DNA of 18,367 nt from Conexibacteraceae bacterium (GTDB taxonomy: Bacteria > Actinomycetota > Thermoleophilia > Solirubrobacterales > Solirubrobacteraceae): positions 1 through 18,367 of the forward strand of contig WQWK01000007.1 of NCBI GenBank assembly GCA_009785395.1, in the 5' to 3' direction. The position numbers were made by a program, and so were the translations under genes. Shown here in pieces: positions 1-6,300 of the stretch. How positions within the stretch are numbered: position 1 is the first letter of the stretch; every line of letters begins with the position of its first letter. Below the pieces are notes generated by a model. The model saw only the letters and a list, made by a program, of their open reading frames with translations. It was not told the origin of the DNA and did not search any database.

Positions 1-528
1 AAACCGTTCGAACGCATCACCTCCGACACGAGCAACAGCCAGGGCATCGAGCTCATCCATGCCGGCGGTGCGCACGCCGAGATCAGGATCACACACGGCG
101 TCGCCTACGTGCGCGGAAACCAGAGCGGCCTGCAAAAGCTCGTGGGCCTGCCGACGAGCGCGACACGGTCCGCGGGCGCCGGCTGGCTCAAGGCAAGCGC
201 CGACTCGGCCGTCGGAAAGGACCTCTCGACCGAGAACACCCTGTCGTCGCTGCCGGCGAGCATCCTGCCCGGGTCGCAGGACATCGTGCACATGGAATCC
301 GGACACATCGGCTCCACCGAGGTCAGAGTGCTGAGCTGGACGGCCACCGCCGCAAACGGTGACGGCGTCAGTGCGCAACTCACGGTCACCGCCGGCGCCA
401 ATCCGCTGCCGATCGCCGAAACGACCGCCGCCGCCGCGGACCGGCAGGTCGTCCGCTTCTCGCGGTGGGACGGACCCGTCGCCGTGAAGGCGCCGCGTCA
501 CGCTGCACCAGTGGACACCGGTCGCTGA
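1..528 (+). CDS. LprG/LppX-like exported protein, 3' part only
   Basis: Reading frame 1 is open from the first base to TGA at 526-528, so the gene begins upstream of the window and 175 residues are visible. The order of features resembles the LppX/LprAFG lipoprotein fold of actinobacteria: an early strand ending in the motif AYVRGN, a tryptophan/lysine segment (GWLKAS), a serine/leucine stretch, then strands ending in FSRWDGPVAVKAP, which recalls the usual closing 'W..PV.V.AP' segment. Proteins of this fold carry lipids or glycolipids across the cell envelope. The N-terminus that would show a signal peptide or lipobox is outside the window, so localisation is inferred from the family resemblance. 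It converges on the minus-strand gene at 553 across 24 bp. Without its start the call is a fold-level resemblance only. Confidence 0.55.
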   Translation, partial: KPFERITSDTSNSQGIELIHAGGAHAEIRITHGVAYVRGNQSGLQKLVGLPTSATRSAGAGWLKASADSAVGKDLSTENTLSSLPASILPGSQDIVHMESGHIGSTEVRVLSWTATAANGDGVSAQLTVTAGANPLPIAETTAAAADRQVVRFSRWDGPVAVKAPRHAAPVDTGR

Positions 529-552
529 CAGGCACGGGCTGGCGCCGCTGCA

Positions 553-1155
553 CTACGCGCCGATCTGAACCGGATACCCGGCCTGCAGCACGGCCAGGGT
601 CGCCGGCGGCGTCAAGAGTTCGGCCGGCCCGCTGGCCGGCCTTCTCCGGCTCTCGCCGTACCCCTCGGTGCTCCACTCAACCACCCGGCGACCCCGGACA
701 AGCGCCGGCTGGTCCCGATCGAGCACAAACGCGCCGTCCGGGAGATCGGGCCACTCCACCGTGTGGGTCCGGCGGCGGCGGGTACCGCCCACGAGCCGCT
801 CCGCATGCAGCCGCCTGTCGATCTGGTCGTGCCCCAGGCGACCGCCCCCAACGGCGAGCGCATCCCGGTACGCGTGGTAGGCGTCCCGCCGGCAGTATGC
901 GCACGGCCGGTGGCCCGCGGCAAACGCGACCGCCTCGTCGTGGAAGTACAGCCACGTGAGTCGGCCCGGAAGCCACTGCTCGTGCCGGCGGTCCTTCCAG
1001 GTCAATGTGCAGATCAGCCAGTGATGGCTCGCCCACTCGCGGACGATCTGCCCGTCACGGTGGAGGCTGCCGCGATTGCCGGTCCAGGCTCCGCGCAGCT
1101 CGATCGCGACGATCTCGCCCACGGGGGTGACGCGGTTCCTGTGTGGCGATCTCAC
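553..1155 (-). CDS. Uncharacterised CxxC protein coupled to psuK
   Basis: I chose the GTG at 1155-1153, which shares GTGA with the stop codon of the upstream kinase gene; the longer frame back to 1365 only runs inside that kinase. The 200-residue product has recognisable blocks: WTGNRGSLH (24-32), FHDEAVAFAAGHRPCAYCRR (71-90) with a CxxC pair at Cys85/Cys88, a QIDRRLHAER block (111-120), a GAFVL...ALVRGR stretch (141-156) and a C-terminal LLTPPATLAVLQAGY. I recall these blocks from a family of hypothetical proteins in actinobacteria and proteobacteria but know no function for it. The CxxC and nearby histidines (His72, His82) would suit a metal or redox site; that is inference. The 4-bp overlap implies it is co-translated with the kinase, so a link to nucleoside or sugar metabolism is possible. 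Confidence 0.8.
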   Translation of the reverse strand: MRSPHRNRVTPVGEIVAIELRGAWTGNRGSLHRDGQIVREWASHHWLICTLTWKDRRHEQWLPGRLTWLYFHDEAVAFAAGHRPCAYCRRDAYHAYRDALAVGGGRLGHDQIDRRLHAERLVGGTRRRRTHTVEWPDLPDGAFVLDRDQPALVRGRRVVEWSTEGYGESRRRPASGPAELLTPPATLAVLQAGYPVQIGA

Positions 1156-2012
1156 GCCGTCGCCTCGTCGAGCTCGCCGGAGGGCATCGCGCCGATCGCC
1201 TCGACGCAACGTGCCGCCGCTCTCATCGCGAGGCCCGCCCCACCGACCAGATAGCCGGCCGCCAGCGCGTCCCCTGCGCCGGTCGTGTCCACCACCGTGG
1301 CGGACACGGACTCCCGGAACCCCTCCGGAAAGATCGCGCCGCGCTCCCCGAGCTTGATCACCCACCGCGTTTCCAGGTTCGGCACGGCCGCGCGCTCGGC
1401 CTCGTTGGCAAACACGAGCTCGGGCGCGAGCGCCTGGACGAGCGCCGTGAAGCGCTCCGCTCCGAACAGCTCGATGTCATGCGCGGAGGCGAGGTCGACG
1501 GTCACGCGCCTCGCCGCTCGCGCCGCCGCGAGCGCCGCTTCGGCCGTGGGCTCGCGCAACAGGCAGTACCCCGAGATGTGCAGCAGGTCTGCTGTCTCAG
1601 TCCATGCCGGGTCGAGCTCGGCCGGCCCGAGCTCAGCCGCGACACCAGGGTCGGAGGCCATCGTCCGTGCGCCGTCGATCCCGCGCGTCGAGACCACGAC
1701 GCCACCGGATCCCGCGATCACCGGGCCGCAGATCTCGACCCCCTGACGATTCAGATGGGCGGCCGCGATCACGCTCGCCGCGTCGCTGCCGCGCGCGCAG
1801 ATCAGCCGGCTGCGGGCGCCCAGGGCGCTCACCCAGGCGGCGACGTTGGCCGCCTGCCCGCCCGCGGCGAGGCGGATCGTCGCCGGCGTGTCCCCGTCGG
1901 CCGCGAGCGGCGCCCTGGGGAGCACCAGCACGTCCAGCATCAGGTCGCCGAGCGTGGCGATCAGCGGCGGGACGCGTTCGGGCTGCCCGGGACTCGGATT
2001 CACGCCCGACAT
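1152..2012 (-). CDS. psuK: PfkB/ribokinase-family kinase, probable pseudouridine kinase
   Basis: This 286-residue protein has the PfkB layout: an N-terminal LGDLMLDV strand (21-28), the substrate-loop GGQAANVAAW (51-60), an NxxE motif NEAE (203-206) and the anion-hole/catalytic signature DTTGAGD (242-248), where Asp248 is the expected base. PfkB enzymes phosphorylate sugars or nucleosides using ATP. The substrate is assigned from context: psuG starts only 21 bp away on the other strand, and PsuK (pseudouridine to pseudouridine 5'-phosphate) works directly before PsuG. Length fits the family, slightly shorter than E. coli PsuK. A role as 2-keto-3-deoxygluconate kinase was considered because a hexuronate locus lies 1.5 kb away, but the adjacency to psuG is closer. 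Its stop overlaps the start of the CxxC gene. Confidence 0.75.
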   Translation of the reverse strand: MSGVNPSPGQPERVPPLIATLGDLMLDVLVLPRAPLAADGDTPATIRLAAGGQAANVAAWVSALGARSRLICARGSDAASVIAAAHLNRQGVEICGPVIAGSGGVVVSTRGIDGARTMASDPGVAAELGPAELDPAWTETADLLHISGYCLLREPTAEAALAAARAARRVTVDLASAHDIELFGAERFTALVQALAPELVFANEAERAAVPNLETRWVIKLGERGAIFPEGFRESVSATVVDTTGAGDALAAGYLVGGAGLAMRAAARCVEAIGAMPSGELDEATA

Positions 2013-2033
2013 GATCGAGTACGGTTCGCTCCG
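2013..2033. promoter_or_regulatory. 21-bp divergent psuK-psuG start region
   Basis: Only 21 bp separate the ATG of the kinase (minus strand) from the GTG of psuG (plus strand). On the plus strand TACGGT at 2020-2025 fits the actinobacterial -10 pattern TANNNT and ends 8 nt before the GTG, so a leaderless psuG transcript is possible. Neither start has a good Shine-Dalgarno sequence. At least one promoter must extend into the opposing coding sequence. No transcript data are available, so the promoter is a prediction. Confidence 0.4.
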
Positions 2034-2978
2034 GTGCCCGCCGCCCCCGCCTCAGCGAACACCTCGGACCGCATCGTCGTGTCCGAGCGTGTCGCCACGG
2101 CGCTGCGCGAGGGTGCCCCGGTGGTGGCGCTCGAGTCGACGATCATCACCCACGGGCTGCCGTATCCCGAGAACGTCCGCGCCGCGGCCGACTTCGAGCG
2201 AACACTGACCGAGAACGGCGCGGTCCCCGCCACGATCGCCGTGATCGACGGCGTCGCGCGGATCGGCGTCGAGCCGGAGCAGCTCGAGCGGCTGGCCGCA
2301 GCCGGTACTCGCGGAGCGCTCAAGCTGAGCGTGCGTGACCTTCCTGTGGCGATTGCCCGCGGCGCCAGCGGTGGGACGACGGTGGCCGCGACGGCGTGGC
2401 TCGCCTCCCGCACCGGGATTCGCGTGTTCGCAACGGGCGGGATCGGCGGCGTCCACCGCGACGCGAACGAGACCTTCGACGAGTCGGCAGACCTCGGCAT
2501 CCTCGCGAGCTGCCCGGTCACCATCGTCTCGGCCGGCGTCAAGTCGATCCTCGACATCCGGGCCACGCTCGAGCGCCTCGAGACCCTGAGCGTGACGGTC
2601 CTCGTGTTCGGGACGCGCAGGTTCCCGGCGTTCTACCTGGCGGACAGCGGCATCGAGGTCGACTTCTCGGTCTCGAGCGGCGCCGAGGTGGCCGCGATCA
2701 TGCGCGCCGCCGACGCGCTCGGCCGGCAGAGCGGCATTCTCGTCGCGAATCCGCTGGCCGCCGCCGACCAACTCGACCGCGAAACGCACGACCGGATGAT
2801 CGAGGAGGCGCTCGAGGCCGCGTCCGCCGCCGGCATCACCGGCAAGGCGATCACCCCGTTCCTGCTCGACTTCATCCACTCCCGCACGGACGGCACGAGC
2901 GTCGAGGTCAACCTCGAGCTGGTCCGCGGTAACTGCCGCCTGGGCGCGGAGATCGCCGCGGCCCACGCCGATCCGTGA
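2034..2978 (+). CDS. psuG: Pseudouridine-5'-phosphate glycosidase
   Basis: PsuG reversibly cleaves the C-C glycosidic bond of pseudouridine 5'-phosphate to uracil and ribose 5-phosphate. The 314-residue product matches remembered E. coli PsuG (312 residues) along its length: VALESTIITHGLPYP (31-45), GAVPATIAVIDG (62-73), LSVRDLP (98-104), GGTTVAAT, VFATGGIGGVHR (131-142), the SAGVKSILD block (167-174) with Lys170 as the expected Schiff-base lysine, and a C-terminal GITGKAITPFLL. The GTG at 2034 was taken as the start because it gives the usual length; a GTG at 2079 is an alternative that removes 15 poorly conserved residues. The frame stays open far upstream, but that part is antisense to the kinase. 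It is divergent from the probable psuK and followed by ogt 40 bp later. Confidence 0.93.
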   Translation: MPAAPASANTSDRIVVSERVATALREGAPVVALESTIITHGLPYPENVRAAADFERTLTENGAVPATIAVIDGVARIGVEPEQLERLAAAGTRGALKLSVRDLPVAIARGASGGTTVAATAWLASRTGIRVFATGGIGGVHRDANETFDESADLGILASCPVTIVSAGVKSILDIRATLERLETLSVTVLVFGTRRFPAFYLADSGIEVDFSVSSGAEVAAIMRAADALGRQSGILVANPLAAADQLDRETHDRMIEEALEAASAAGITGKAITPFLLDFIHSRTDGTSVEVNLELVRGNCRLGAEIAAAHADP

Positions 2979-3018
2979 GGCGATCTCACACAGCCTCCGC
3001 CGAACACGTTTAACAGGC

Positions 3019-3555
3019 ATGCGATACCAGACCTGCCCAACTCCGATCGGCACGCTGACGCTGCACGGCGATGACGAGCATCTGCTCCATCTCTACTTCC
3101 CAGGCCGCGGTCCGACGGACGCCGAGCCATCACCCCAGAACCTGCCGCTGGACCTCGCGGCCCACCAACTCCACGAGTACTTCACCGGGGAGCGCCGGCG
3201 CTTCGAGCTCCCGCTCGCGCCAGCCGGAACCGCCTTCCAGCAGCGCGTCTGGCAGTTGCTCCAAGAGATCCCATACGGGCAGACGACGACCTACGGTGAG
3301 ATCGCGCGGGCGCTGAGCGCGGAGCGAGGCGACGGACACCAGCGGATCGAGCCCCGCGCGGTCGCGGGCTGCGTCGCCCGCACGCCGATCCCAATCATCA
3401 TCCCGTGCCACCGCGTGATCGGTGCCGACGGTTCGCTGCGCGGCTACGGCGGCGGGCTCGATCGCAAGCGCAAGCTGCTCGATTTCGAGTCGTCCGGCGG
3501 CGACCCGCGCGCGCTCGACCAGCGGTGGCCAGACCGGCAGCTGACGATGCTGTGA
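3019..3555 (+). CDS. ogt: Methylated-DNA--protein-cysteine methyltransferase
   Basis: This is a suicide DNA repair enzyme that moves the alkyl group from O6-alkylguanine (or O4-alkylthymine) to its own cysteine. The 178-residue protein has the two-domain layout: a variable N-terminal domain (1-68), then the DNA-binding/active-site domain FQQRVWQLLQEIPYGQTTTYGEIA (73-96), the arginine-finger segment PRAV (Arg113), and IPCHRVIG (128-135) with nucleophile Cys130, followed by GYGGGLDRKRKLLDFE, where Glu157 completes the usual Cys-His-Glu network. Two departures stand out: the position eight residues before the cysteine, normally Asn, is Thr122, and about seven extra residues sit between the tyrosine helix and the arginine finger. 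It follows psuG by 40 bp and may be cotranscribed. A weak CAGG precedes the ATG. Confidence 0.92.
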   Translation: MRYQTCPTPIGTLTLHGDDEHLLHLYFPGRGPTDAEPSPQNLPLDLAAHQLHEYFTGERRRFELPLAPAGTAFQQRVWQLLQEIPYGQTTTYGEIARALSAERGDGHQRIEPRAVAGCVARTPIPIIIPCHRVIGADGSLRGYGGGLDRKRKLLDFESSGGDPRALDQRWPDRQLTML

Positions 3556-3579
3556 GCCAGGGCTCGCCGGTCAGCAGCC

Positions 3580-4809
3580 TCACCAGTCGTGGATCGTGCC
3601 GTCGCGCAGCCGGCTGACGGGGAGGTAGGCCGGCTCGTACGGGAACCGCGCCGCGGCCTGCTCGTCGAGCTCAACACCCAGCCCGGGCGCGTCGCCCGGG
3701 TGCAGGTACCCGTCGTCGAAGGTCAGGCCCGACCGAAACACCGAGTTGGTCTCGGGGCTGTGCTCCATGTACTCCTGGATCCCATAGTTGTGGATCGCGA
3801 GCCCGACATGCAGCTGTGCCGCGAACCCGACCGGAGAGACGTCGGTGGGACCGTGGAAGCCGGAGCGGATCTGGTACTGCGCGGCGTAGTCCATCACCTT
3901 GCGCAGCGGCGTCACCCCGCCGAAGTGGGTCGCGGCGGCACGCACGTAATCGATCAGCTGCTCGGAGATCAGCTGCTGGAAGTCCCACACGGTGTTGAAC
4001 ACCTCACCGATCGCCAGCGGCGTGGTCGTGTGCCGGCGCACGAGCCGCAGCCCCTGCTGGTTCTCGGCCGGGGTGCAGTCCTCGAGCCAGAACAGGTCAT
4101 ACGGTTCGAGTGACTTGCCGAGCCGCGCCGCCTCGATCGGCGTGAGACGGTGGTGTGCGTCGTGCAGGAGCGGCAACTCCGGCCCGAACTCGCCGCGCAC
4201 GTGCTCGAACACGCTCGGCAGGTGGCGTAGGTAGGCGGCCGTGTCCCAGTCCTCCTCTGCCGGCCGCTCGCCCCGGCCCGCGGGCTCGTAGTCATAGCGC
4301 TCACCCGTCGGCTGGGGCTGGTCCGCGACCCCGTAGAGCGCCCGGATCCCGGGCACGGCCGACTGCACCCTGACCGCACGGAAGCCCTGATCGAGGTAGG
4401 AGCCGATCGACTCGGACAGTGACTCGAGCGTCGCGCCCGATGCGTGCCCGTACGCGAGGCAGCCGTTGCGCGAAGCCCCGCCGATCAGCTGGTACAGCGG
4501 CAGCCCGGCAACCTTTCCCTTGATGTCCCACAGCGCCATGTCGACGGCGCCGATCGCCGCCATCGTCACCGGCCCGCGCCGCCAGTAGGCGCCACGGTAC
4601 AGGTACTGCCAGGTGTCCTCGATGCGGTGGGCGTCGCGGCCCGGGAGCAGCGGCGCGACGTGCTCGCGCAGATATGTCGCGACCGCGAGCTCGCGCCCGT
4701 TCAGCGTCGCGTCCCCGAGCCCCACTACCCCATCGTCGGTCGTCAGCTTCAAGGTGACGAAGTTCCGGCTCGGGCTCGTGATCACGACCTCGGCGCTTGC
4801 GATGTTCAT
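3580..4809 (-). CDS. manD: D-mannonate dehydratase, enolase superfamily (ManD/RspA family)
   Basis: ManD dehydrates D-mannonate to 2-keto-3-deoxy-D-gluconate. The 409-residue protein aligns by eye end to end with RspA/Man[26 protein letters not shown] (16-40), HRIEDTWQ (61-68), [25 protein letters not shown] (75-99), and C-terminal [14 protein letters not shown] ending. Expected catalytic Arg147 and Tyr159 are present with the spacing of characterised ManD, as are Mg2+ ligands Asp217, Glu243 and Glu269 and the nearby His219 in HDAHHRLTP. It shares ATGA with the uxuB stop, so the two are one operon. Beside uxuB and uxaC it replaces the unrelated UxuA found in enterobacteria. ManD homologues include weakly active members; the gene context argues for a true catabolic role. 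Its stop faces ogt across 24 bp. Confidence 0.9.
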   Translation of the reverse strand: MNIASAEVVITSPSRNFVTLKLTTDDGVVGLGDATLNGRELAVATYLREHVAPLLPGRDAHRIEDTWQYLYRGAYWRRGPVTMAAIGAVDMALWDIKGKVAGLPLYQLIGGASRNGCLAYGHASGATLESLSESIGSYLDQGFRAVRVQSAVPGIRALYGVADQPQPTGERYDYEPAGRGERPAEEDWDTAAYLRHLPSVFEHVRGEFGPELPLLHDAHHRLTPIEAARLGKSLEPYDLFWLEDCTPAENQQGLRLVRRHTTTPLAIGEVFNTVWDFQQLISEQLIDYVRAAATHFGGVTPLRKVMDYAAQYQIRSGFHGPTDVSPVGFAAQLHVGLAIHNYGIQEYMEHSPETNSVFRSGLTFDDGYLHPGDAPGLGVELDEQAAARFPYEPAYLPVSRLRDGTIHDW

Positions 4810-6044
4810 TCGATCTCCAGAAGCTCGATCAGTCCGCGAATCGTGTCATCTCCGCCACGTGAACCGAGCACTCGCCGCAGCACCCGGGCGTTCTGGTCGG
4901 TCTGCGCCCGCTCCGGGTCGGCGCTCAGCCACCGCGCCCACGCCTCCACGATCCGCATCGCGGGCGCTGCCGGCATACCGGCGGCGGCCGCCGCCTCGAT
5001 CACTGGCACGACCCGAACCCGCAGCTTGTCGAACCCGTCGTCCGCGATCTGCAGCAGCGGGTAGCCGATCCTCGCGTTCTCAAAACGCTCGAGCAGCTGC
5101 GCGCGATACGCCGGCAGGTCAAGATCGACCCCAGTTGGCAGGTACCGCCCGGCCAGATCCCAGAACTCATGCAACGCCGCCACCAGCTCACGATCCGCGA
5201 CCGCATCCGCCACCGTCGCGTGCCCCCGCACCAGACCGAGGTACGCGAGCAGCGAGTGTCCGCCGTTCAGCAGCCACAGCTTGCGCAGCTCCCACGGCTC
5301 GATGTCGGTCACGAACCGTGCGCCGGCCCGCTCCCACTCGGGCCGCCCGGCCGGGAACTCGCCGCACAGCACCCAGTCCGTGAACGGCTCAGTGACGACC
5401 GGCGCGGCATCGATCAGTCCCAGCTCGCGCTCTGCCAGCGCACGATCCTCCGCAGTGACCCGCGGCGTGATCCGGTCAACCGACGTGCTCACGAACGAGA
5501 CCTCGCGCTCAATCCACTCCCCGAGCGGATTATCAGCCGCCGCGAGCGTCCGCGCCCGCAGCAGCTCCCCGTTGGCGTGCAGGTTGTCGCAGCTGACCAC
5601 TGCAAGCGGCCCGCTGCCAGACATGCGCCGCTGGCCGAGCGCGAGCGCAAGCCGCCCTGGTACCGACTCGGCGCCGGTGCCCGCATAGCCCGCCTCGGTA
5701 ACGGTGAGTGTGACCACGCACGTTCCGGGCGCGGCCACGGCCGCGATCAACGCGCCGACGTCGGTCCCGGGACGAGCGTCCTGCAGGACGTCGACGATGC
5801 TCAACTGATCCTCGACCGGCCCGCGCTCGATCAGCGTGTAGAGCCCCTGCTGCGGTGCCAGCGCCTCGGCCGCACCCGGGCCTCGGCCCGTGAACGCCGC
5901 AATGCCCCATTCGCGATCGGGGTCGGCGGCCATCGTGTACCACGCCTGGTGCGCACGGGCGAAGTTCCCGAGCCCGATGTGCACGATCCTCACCGGCCGT
6001 GCCGGCGCGGGCCAGCTGGTTCGGTTGAGCCGGGCCGCTCTCAT
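4806..6044 (-). CDS. uxuB: Fructuronate reductase / mannonate oxidoreductase (mannitol dehydrogenase family)
   Basis: The expected reaction is NAD(H)-dependent interconversion of D-fructuronate and D-mannonate. The protein (412 residues from the ATG at 6044) has the polyol dehydrogenase layout: Rossmann motif [13 protein letters not shown] (21-33), [12 protein letters not shown] (149-160), [10 protein letters not shown] (188-197), [17 protein letters not shown] (219-235) and the catalytic pattern KLWLLNGGH (255-263), giving Lys255, Asn260 and His263. The start at 6044 was chosen because it has an AGG about 6 nt upstream and just precedes the Rossmann strand; the frame runs open to 6113 but that extension looks non-coding. 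It is shorter than enterobacterial UxuB (about 486). The usual TEKGY motif reads TEAGY (116-120). Substrate is inferred from manD, with which it overlaps, and divergent uxaC; tagaturonate or a polyol cannot be excluded. Confidence 0.82.
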   Translation of the reverse strand: MRAARLNRTSWPAPARPVRIVHIGLGNFARAHQAWYTMAADPDREWGIAAFTGRGPGAAEALAPQQGLYTLIERGPVEDQLSIVDVLQDARPGTDVGALIAAVAAPGTCVVTLTVTEAGYAGTGAESVPGRLALALGQRRMSGSGPLAVVSCDNLHANGELLRARTLAAADNPLGEWIEREVSFVSTSVDRITPRVTAEDRALAERELGLIDAAPVVTEPFTDWVLCGEFPAGRPEWERAGARFVTDIEPWELRKLWLLNGGHSLLAYLGLVRGHATVADAVADRELVAALHEFWDLAGRYLPTGVDLDLPAYRAQLLERFENARIGYPLLQIADDGFDKLRVRVVPVIEAAAAAGMPAAPAMRIVEAWARWLSADPERAQTDQNARVLRRVLGSRGGDDTIRGLIELLEIE

Positions 6045-6112
6045 CGCGCCTGCAGTCTCTCGCAGTCGAGCCCGTGCCGACCAGCCCACCCCCTCAGAGG
6101 GGGGTCCACACA

Positions 6113-6155
6113 TGTGACCAGAGTGTCACGACGTCTCACAGAACTGTGACAAGAG
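6113..6155. repeat. Phased TGTGAC repeats and palindromes (putative operator)
   Basis: TGTGACCAGAG (6113-6123) and TGTGACAAGAG (6145-6155) match at 10 of 11 bases and lie 32 bp apart, about three helical turns, so a protein bound to both would face the same side. Each copy also belongs to a separate inverted repeat: GTGAC-N6-GTCAC at 6114-6129 and TCACAG-AA-CTGTGA at 6136-6149. Binding by a transcription factor is inferred from symmetry and position only. Confidence 0.5.
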
Positions 6156-6288
6156 CCCATTAAACCCGCCGGATGACACACTTTCGACACACGGCGTAAC
6201 ACTCCCGGCACACGTGCGAACCCCTCTCCAGAGGTACCCCTACCCGAGCGCGCTCGGCGCGAGGCGGCATCGCGCCACTCCCCAGCGT

Positions 6289-6294
6289 TAGCCT
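6289..6294 (+). promoter_or_regulatory. Candidate -10 for a leaderless uxaC transcript
   Basis: TAGCCT fits TANNNT and ends 6 nt before the GTG at 6301, placing the expected transcription start at the start codon itself. There is no Shine-Dalgarno sequence before this GTG, which agrees with leaderless initiation. No clear -35 hexamer is visible. Confidence 0.5.
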
Positions 6295-6300
6295 GGACCC

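Larger units (their letters stand above)
6045..6300. promoter_or_regulatory. uxuB-uxaC divergent control region
   Basis: This 256-bp gap between divergent hexuronate genes carries no credible gene but much short symmetry. From left to right: a palindrome CCCCCTC-A-GAGGGGG (6089-6103); GTGAC-N6-GTCAC (6114-6129); TCACAG-AA-CTGTGA (6136-6149); two GACACAC copies 11 bp apart (6175-6181, 6186-6192); and CCTCT-CC-AGAGG (6223-6234). A -10-like TAGCCT lies just before uxaC. The arrangement suggests operator sites for one or more regulators acting on both operons; no regulator gene is present in the window. Confidence 0.6.

Noticed and set aside
1152..2012. PfkB kinase as 2-keto-3-deoxygluconate kinase of the hexuronate pathway
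   Set aside because: Possible in principle because no other KDG kinase is in the window, but it is directly divergent from psuG and 1.5 kb and two other genes away from the hexuronate locus. Pseudouridine kinase is the simpler reading.
1143..2033. N-terminal extension of the psuG frame, giving a 611-residue protein
   Set aside because: The added part is antisense to the PfkB kinase, is Arg/His-rich low-complexity translation, and PsuG normally has about 312 residues; it is an open frame created by high GC.
6045..6113. Longer uxuB beginning at 6113
   Set aside because: The extra 23 residues have no family resemblance, cross a strong palindrome and lack a ribosome binding site, whereas the ATG at 6044 just precedes the Rossmann strand.
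6113..6150. CRP (cAMP receptor protein) sites
   Set aside because: The TGTGA half-site is present, but the spacing and second half (GTGAC-N6-GTCAC, TCACAG-AA-CTGTGA) do not match TGTGA-N6-TCACA well. Symmetry is reported without naming a regulator.
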